DNA from: a virus
DNA length: 44,905 bases
Reading direction: 5' to 3' (one strand)
Virus record (IMG/VR): IMGVR_UViG_3300021438_000023
Location: 1-44,905 of that record
Under the pieces are notes generated by a model. The model was given only the letters and a program-made list of their open reading frames with translations, was not told the origin of the DNA and did not search any database. A program made the translations under genes and the position numbers. Below are positions 41,746 through 44,905 of the stretch, in pieces (position 1 is the first letter of the stretch; each line of letters starts with the position of its first letter).

Positions 41746-42411
41746 TTAGTGTCTAACAAACCCGCTGTTATCTTTTTTCGCCCTGCCCTTAGGTAACAAA
41801 CCCACAACTGAATTTCTTTTATCCAAAAATCTCAAGTCGTGCGCTAACCCATCAATAACGCTCTTTCCAGCAAACCTTTTAGGCAAAGTATCACCAGAAA
41901 AGACAACTGCATAATTATGCAAGCTCGCCGCAATTTCACTCGCTGAAGTCTTCTCACTCGCTGAAAGAGTTAAATGATAATTTGCAGGAACTACTCGGCC
42001 CGGAATCTTGGTGTAATCGTAAAACTGTATATGTGAAAACTCGGTAAAAAGCTCGGGGGCTACAAGCTCCCATCTTATGTCTGACGTTCCGTTAAGCCTA
42101 ACCGCTGGCTTCATTCCAAGCCTTTTCGCTTTTCTCTCCAGCGCCAGAATATCTTTTCGAAGCTGCGCCTTGAAACCAGAAAGGTCGTCTAGAAACCAAA
42201 GTGTCTTCTTAATGCGCGCTTGCTGGATAGACTTAAAAGCGCCCCTTCCCGCAAAGTATAAACAAGACTTTCTGCAGCCTGCAGAGGATCCGGGGCATAA
42301 ATTAACGCCTCGCCGTGCAATACTGTGCGGTGCCAAATAGATGATCCCGGTCAGATAACCAAGTGACTCACCAAGTGTAGTTTTTGCATTTTCGATTGCT
42401 AAAATCTTCAT
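41746..42411 (-). CDS. GP88-like protein
   Basis: A 221-residue protein with the GP88 signature: ENAKTTLGESLGYLTGIIYL, NLCPGSSAGCRKSCLYFAGR (Cys39, Cys46, Cys50) and AVRLNGTSDIRWELVAPELF. GP88-like proteins occur in diverse phages and mobile elements; the three-Cys cluster could bind an iron-sulphur cluster or zinc, and the biochemical role is unknown. AAAGG precedes ATG 42411. The promoter at about 42461-42489 directs it. Confidence 0.8.
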   Translation of the reverse strand: MKILAIENAKTTLGESLGYLTGIIYLAPHSIARRGVNLCPGSSAGCRKSCLYFAGRGAFKSIQQARIKKTLWFLDDLSGFKAQLRKDILALERKAKRLGMKPAVRLNGTSDIRWELVAPELFTEFSHIQFYDYTKIPGRVVPANYHLTLSASEKTSASEIAASLHNYAVVFSGDTLPKRFAGKSVIDGLAHDLRFLDKRNSVVGLLPKGRAKKDNSGFVRH

Positions 42412-42460
42412 AAAATTGCCTTTCTAATGAATTACATAATGTCATGCGTTTGTGATATCA

Positions 42461-42489
42461 GTTATCTATTGTTTTTTTAATTTGTGCAA
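42461..42489 (-). promoter_or_regulatory. GCTTGCAC-family promoter before the GP88-like gene
   Basis: Minus strand TTGCAC (42484-42489) and GATAAC (42461-42466) are 17 apart. The wider GCTTGCAC matches the promoters at 33816, 43673 and 44417; the -10 is weaker. It lies 50 bases before the GP88 start. An inverted repeat GTCATGC (42441-42447) and GCATGAC (42499-42505) flanks it and could be an operator. Confidence 0.55.
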
Positions 42490-42501
42490 GCGATTTCTGC
42501 A

Positions 42502-43060
42502 TGACGTGCCGCTTCAGTAAGCAGAGAAAAAAGTGCTCCAAATCGAATTAAATGCCAGTAGAGGAGAGGCTTTTTTAGGTCGAATTTTGGAGGTTTGCTG
42601 AAGCTATGCGTTATGATGTGGTGCGGTGAAAAAAGTGAAATTAAATTAAATTAATGGGGTGATGCGGCGGGGGTCATTATGCAGTGGGTTGGTGTTCGGG
42701 GAGCCAGAAAATACCAGAAAATAGGGGAAAAATGAAAATCTTTCCTGAAGCGGTGCATTGATAAGGTAAGTTTTTGATATTGCAGGGGGATTTCTAGGGT
42801 CGGGGGTATTGCAGTGGGTGATTATAAAATAGGCTTCCTGAAGCGGTGAGTCGAGGTTTCGGCCAATAAAATCAATTACTTAATGCGTCGCCCCGTCTAG
42901 GTTATTAAGTATCCTCTTTAATACGTAAGGAGAAAATATTTTATCTAAATACCTGGTTTTTGTCACACTAAGTCAAAAGTTCCAAACCCCCTAATATCGC
43001 TTTTTTTACATAGACGTAATTTGGATTTTGAAGGCCTACTTTGCTGAAGCCACGCATTAA
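42502..43060. repeat. Five dispersed CTGAAGC repeats
   Basis: Copies: inverted at 42502-42518, then direct at 42598, 42745, 42838 and 43044. Two share CCTGAAGCGGTG exactly (42744 and 42837); two share CTGAAGC followed by a YGCRTTA-type end. The motif looks like a degenerate 14- to 16-bp unit repeated across 560 bases, as in iterons or remnants of an expanded repeat. Confidence 0.6.
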
Positions 43061-43116
43061 AGATATCATAAAATAAAACTTGAATTTTTGATATATTCTG
43101 CAATCGTTTATTGCCT

Positions 43117-43135
43117 CCCGGTCCGATTGGCCGGG
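43117..43135. other. GC-rich hairpin in the control region
   Basis: CCCGGTC (43117-43123) pairs with GGCCGGG (43129-43135), seven pairs with one T-G wobble and a 5-base loop. It is followed by TCTTTGG rather than a T run, so a terminator is doubtful. It may be an origin structural element. Confidence 0.4.
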
Positions 43136-43286
43136 TCTTTGGTTCTGCCCAGCTTGGTAAGCGCTTGGTAAGACCCCCGCAAACTAATTTACAGCCCATT
43201 AGCACCGCATCAAGTACCCTGGACTATAAAAGCTATATATAGGAAGTTTAACGCGCCGCTAATGACCGATTAAAAAGAAATGAAAA

Positions 43287-43523
43287 AAATACAAAAAATT
43301 GTAAAAATTTCAATTTGTGATTGTAAAAATTACCCGGTGACAAAAATTGTCACCGCGAAGAAATTACCCGGTGACGAAAATTGTCACTGGTGTGTAAAAA
43401 TTTCATGTCAAATAATTTATTTACTTTTGTAAAGATTACATGGCCCCTCTCATGTAAAAAATACAAAATCATTTTTATTTATTGACGTGCAAAAATTACA
43501 GTGCCCCTCGTGTAATAATTACA
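43287..43523. repeat. Array of TGTAANNNTTACA dyads and two GGTGAC palindromes
   Basis: Seven 13-bp sites related to TGTAANNNTTACA: 43300, 43322, 43393, 43428 (perfect), 43453, 43488 and 43511 (perfect); a weak half-match lies at 43356. Spacings alternate near 22-25 and 34-37 bases. Between them lie two palindromes with GGTGAC and GTCAC arms: 43335-43355 (nine perfect pairs around AAA) and 43369-43389 (seven pairs), 34 bases apart. GCCCCTC lies between the last two pairs. Two-turn and three-turn spacing suggests a bound protein array, as for an initiator or repressor. Confidence 0.75.
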
Positions 43524-43546
43524 AATCAAAAAATATGCATTGACTA

Positions 43547-43590
43547 ACTGAAGATCCGGGAGCACGTGCGCGCCCGTTCAGTTTTTATTT
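43547..43590 (+). terminator. Terminator-like hairpin before promoter P1
   Basis: ACTGAA (43547-43552) pairs with TTCAGT (43577-43582), and CGGG (43557-43560) with CCCG (43573-43576), separated by a 4-base bulge. A T-rich tract (TTTTTATTT, 43582-43590) follows directly. It would stop rightward transcription from the repeat region before the early genes. Confidence 0.5.
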
Positions 43591-43604
43591 CTGGTGAATG
43601 TAGC

Positions 43605-43656
43605 AGTGAAAATAATTCATGCAATCAAAAAGTGAAAATAATTCATGCTGTCAAAA
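43605..43656. repeat. Tandem 26-bp direct repeat upstream of P1
   Basis: Two adjacent copies (43605-43630 and 43631-43656) match at 24 of 26 bases, each containing AGTGAAAATAATTCATGC. The second copy ends 17 bases before the -35 box of P1. Such placement fits an activator or repressor site, or an A/T-rich upstream element for RNA polymerase. Confidence 0.75.
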
Positions 43657-43672
43657 AATAATTAATTATTGC

Positions 43673-43700
43673 TTGCACTATTAATTAATAGTGTTACAAC
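43673..43700 (+). promoter_or_regulatory. Early promoter P1
   Basis: TTGCAC (43673-43678) and TACAAC (43695-43700) are 16 bases apart. The surrounding GCTTGCACTATTAATTAAT matches P2 at 44417 closely and the replication promoter at 33816 at the -35. The transcript leader has a small hairpin around GAAGC and GCTTT before an AAAGGA ribosome site. Confidence 0.7.
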
Positions 43701-43748
43701 TGGACTTGTTCGAAGCATGGAGCTTTGAATAAAAACAAAGGACATAAA

Positions 43749-43961
43749 ATGAAAATACAAGTAAAGGTCTTGCTAATCGGTTCAGTGCTAATGACTGCAC
43801 AACTAATTAGCTCGTCATTATATATTTACAGTCAAAATCAAAAGATTGCGGAGCTTAGTCAAAAGCTTGCAAGTCAACCAACACAATACAGAATTATTCA
43901 GATTGAACCCACCGGAACAATTGAGTATAGAGTCAAGGCGCTTGCACGTGAAAACAATTAA
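43749..43961 (+). CDS. Small early membrane protein
   Basis: A 70-residue protein with one N-terminal transmembrane helix (VLLIGSVLMTAQLISSSLYI), then a short coiled segment (NQKIAELSQKLASQP) and a basic tail. ATG 43749 follows AAAGGA and is preferred over TTG 43725. It is likely inserted with the bulk outside or inside the cytoplasmic membrane; direction is not clear. It sits directly under P1 and could act on host membrane functions or superinfection. Confidence 0.7.
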   Translation: MKIQVKVLLIGSVLMTAQLISSSLYIYSQNQKIAELSQKLASQPTQYRIIQIEPTGTIEYRVKALARENN

Positions 43962-44292
43962 ACTTACAAGTACATCGGACCCCGGCCATGGCTGGCTTAG
44001 GGTCCCGGTCCAGCTAATCTCTAAGACCGATGTTTATCATCGCATCTCGGAGTTTTCTTACATAGACAAGAATTTTGTTTATCTCGAGGAAGATTGCGAC
44101 GCTGGCCTAGTAATCAAGTCACTAGAGAGCCAAGGTTACAAGCTTGAGATAAAGCATAGGAACGTAGAGCGCACGAATATCAGGAACAAGGCCCGATATT
44201 CTGCTCTGACAATTGCAGCCGCGCTTTACTTTAAGTCAGTGAAGCTTGGCCCCGGTGATGCACCACTATTCAGCCCGGAGTTGCTAACATGA
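43948..44292 (+). CDS. Small early protein with DPGHGWL signature
   Basis: A 114-residue protein starting at GTG 43948 inside the previous gene. The start of the protein (KLTSTSDPGHGWLRVPVQLI) and YLEEDCDAGLVIKSLESQGY match a common phage hypothetical type with a DPGHGWL.V signature; function not established. A later Arg/Lys-rich segment (EIKHRNVERTNIRNKARYS) may bind nucleic acid. Stop overlaps a 16-residue gene. Confidence 0.7.
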   Translation: MKTIKLTSTSDPGHGWLRVPVQLISKTDVYHRISEFSYIDKNFVYLEEDCDAGLVIKSLESQGYKLEIKHRNVERTNIRNKARYSALTIAAALYFKSVKLGPGDAPLFSPELLT

Positions 44293-44339
44293 TAGCAATT
44301 GCAATCTATTTCATTATCTTTGCAACTTTTATCCTGTAG
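44289..44339 (+). CDS. 16-residue hydrophobic peptide
   Basis: ATG 44289 overlaps the previous stop (ATGA) and opens 16 codons for MIAIAIYFIIFATFIL, an almost wholly hydrophobic peptide that could span a membrane. Coupling to the upstream gene supports translation, but no own ribosome site is seen and such a short frame may be chance. Confidence 0.35.
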   Translation: MIAIAIYFIIFATFIL

Positions 44340-44368
44340 CGGTTCCTTTGTTTCCCGCTACTTGATCG

Positions 44369-44394
44369 GCTGGGTATTGTAAAAAATACCCGGC
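44369..44394 (+). terminator. Terminator-like hairpin between P1 genes and P2
   Basis: GCTGGGTATT (44369-44378) pairs with AATACCCGGC (44385-44394), ten pairs with one T-G wobble and a 6-base loop, followed by TTAAATTATTATTT. The T tract is interrupted by A, so efficiency may be moderate. It ends transcripts from P1 before P2. Confidence 0.6.
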
Positions 44395-44416
44395 TTAAAT
44401 TATTATTTAATACTGC

Positions 44417-44444
44417 TTGCACTAATTAATAGTTGTGTTAAAAC
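44417..44444 (+). promoter_or_regulatory. Early promoter P2
   Basis: TTGCAC (44417-44422) and TAAAAC (44439-44444) are 16 bases apart. The context GCTTGCACTAATTAATAG repeats that of P1, and the leader again has a hairpin (CCCGC with GCGGG) before AAAGGA. P1 and P2 look like a duplicated promoter-leader cassette. Confidence 0.68.
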
Positions 44445-44489
44445 AGTCTTGTTCCCGCGATGAAGCGGGACAAAAACAAAGGAAACACA

Positions 44490-44672
44490 ATGGACAAAAA
44501 GAAAATGAACCAAATAAAAAACAGAATCCAGAAAGCAAGACTAGGATTCGGAGTGATGGGGTCAATGATACTGATATACGAAAAGGAAGCAATGGCCCCC
44601 GAGACTAGACAACAACTCGAGGCGTACTTAACAAAGTATCCGCTTGAATTAAATTACTGGGCTTCTTTATGA
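44490..44672 (+). CDS. Small early protein, last rightward gene
   Basis: A 60-residue protein: basic N-terminus (MDKKKMNQIKNRIQKARLGF), then GVMGSMILIYEKEAMAPETR and a helical end (QQLEAYLTKYPLELNYWASL). Family not recognised. ATG 44490 follows AAAGGA and is preferred over 44460. Driven by P2, so probably very early and strongly expressed; a host-takeover role is plausible but not shown. Confidence 0.68.
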   Translation: MDKKKMNQIKNRIQKARLGFGVMGSMILIYEKEAMAPETRQQLEAYLTKYPLELNYWASL

Positions 44673-44714
44673 AGCCCCTCGCCCCCTGACTATAACTTCG
44701 ATGTATCGCTAGCC

Positions 44715-44730
44715 GTGCGGATATCCGCAC
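44715..44730. other. 16-bp perfect palindrome before the terminal repeat
   Basis: GTGCGGATATCCGCAC is a perfect palindrome, followed by two TTGATCA copies (44735 and 44748). It lies 50 bases before the terminal repeat and after the last early gene. It could be a packaging or terminase site, or a terminator stem without a T run. Confidence 0.55.
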
Positions 44731-44779
44731 ACTTGTTGATCATTGAGTTGATCAATCATTCCGATTCAGGCTGCTCGCT

Positions 44780-44905
44780 CCGCTGACCCGGGGGGTGGGG
44801 GGTCTGGCGCGGGGGTTTGCTTGTAGTCTTTTATAAAAATTCACCCCGGACCCCGACCCAAACCCCTATGACGCACCATCCCGAGTGTGCGATCCCCCTG
44901 GTACT
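44780..44905. repeat. 126-bp terminal direct repeat, right copy
   Basis: Identical to bases 8-133. If the two ends overlap, the circular unit is about 44,779 bp and the terminase genes directly follow the palindrome and early genes at 44490-44730. No gene was found between 44673 and the repeat. Confidence 0.95.

Larger units (their letters stand above)
42490..43748. other. 1.26-kb gene-poor control region, probable origin
   Basis: No convincing gene is present. The region holds five CTGAAGC repeats, a G-rich stretch with two CGGGGGT...TGCAGTGGGT repeats (42668-42690 and 42798-42821), a GC hairpin at 43117-43135, an 11-base direct repeat GCTTGGTAAG (near 43152 and 43163), then an A/T-rich array of dyads, a terminator-like hairpin, a tandem 26-bp repeat and promoter P1. 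Repeats, AT-rich DNA and promoters next to a replication block fit a phage replication origin and early control centre. This is inference; no initiator-binding box is proven. Confidence 0.6.

Noticed and set aside
42963-43205. An 80-codon leftward frame in the gene-poor region.
   Set aside because: It needs a GTG start, has no ribosome site, and its composition (many Lys, Pro, Trp in odd order) does not look like a protein. It also overlaps hairpins and direct repeats.
43943-43971. A further TTGCAC followed after 17 bases by TACAAG.
   Set aside because: It lies in coding DNA at the start of 43948-44292, so TTGCAC may simply reflect Leu-Ala-Arg codons. Kept only as part of the motif count.
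1-44905. CRISPR array, integrase, transposase or recognisable attachment site.
   Set aside because: I found no regularly spaced repeat-spacer pattern, no tyrosine or serine recombinase and no IS-type inverted ends. Repeats at 43287-43523 have no unique spacers of CRISPR size.

Overview
The window looks like one near-complete genome of a lytic short-tailed phage (podovirus-like tailed dsDNA phage). It carries both terminase subunits, a 714-residue portal of P22-like size, a scaffold protein, a major capsid protein, an adaptor, a nozzle-like tail protein, long tail fibres and a set of ejection-protein candidates. There is no tail-tube, sheath or tape-measure gene, and no integrase or recognisable CI-type repressor. 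A 126-bp identical repeat at both ends (8-133 and 44780-44905) means the sequence is either a circular or permuted genome with an assembly overlap (unit about 44,779 bp) or has short direct terminal repeats. The host is not identifiable from the sequence. It is a Gram-negative-like bacterium with strong Shine-Dalgarno use and sigma70-like promoters, because the phage encodes two small lipoproteins and a holin/spanin-like set. G+C content is moderate. No tRNA genes were found.

Layout. 172-7038 (+): packaging and head assembly (TerS, TerL, small protein, portal, scaffold, capsid), closed by a strong terminator at 7050-7083. 7093-12320 (+): virion-associated beta-rich proteins with shared modules, plus a permuted NlpC/P60-like protein. 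12330-18750 (+): tail fibre, small partner, glycine-rich protein and two unknowns. 18743-19643 (+): holin-like and spanin-like membrane genes and a lipoprotein. 19719-29214 (+): nozzle-like protein, adaptor and internal virion proteins. The cluster then meets the leftward genes tail to tail. 29186-38822 (-): VRR-NUC nuclease, family A DNA polymerase, a tiny basic peptide, RHH protein, DnaQ-like exonuclease, unknown replication-cluster proteins, SF2 helicase, peptidoglycan lytic enzyme and many small early genes, including an Acb2/Tad1-like candidate. 38912-41359 (+): a lone primase-helicase. 41377-42411 (-): LPD29-like and GP88-like proteins. 42412-43748: 1.3 kb without a convincing gene, packed with repeats and dyads, and the best candidate for an origin or control region. 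43749-44672 (+): short early genes behind two near-identical promoters.

How it fits together. A promoter family with the -35 core GCTTGCAC sits before the replication operon (33794-33821), before the GP88 operon (about 42461-42489) and before both right-end early genes (43673 and 44417). These probably fire first. Leftward transcription makes the replication proteins and the lytic enzyme; rightward transcription across the terminus would make the structural genes. The most unusual DNA is an array of TGTAANNNTTACA dyads at 43300-43523 with two larger GGTGAC palindromes, a tandem 26-bp repeat just before a promoter, and a predicted RNA pseudoknot in the leader of the Acb2-like gene. A degenerate motif AYCGGGG also occurs about 25 times on both strands, several-fold more often than expected.
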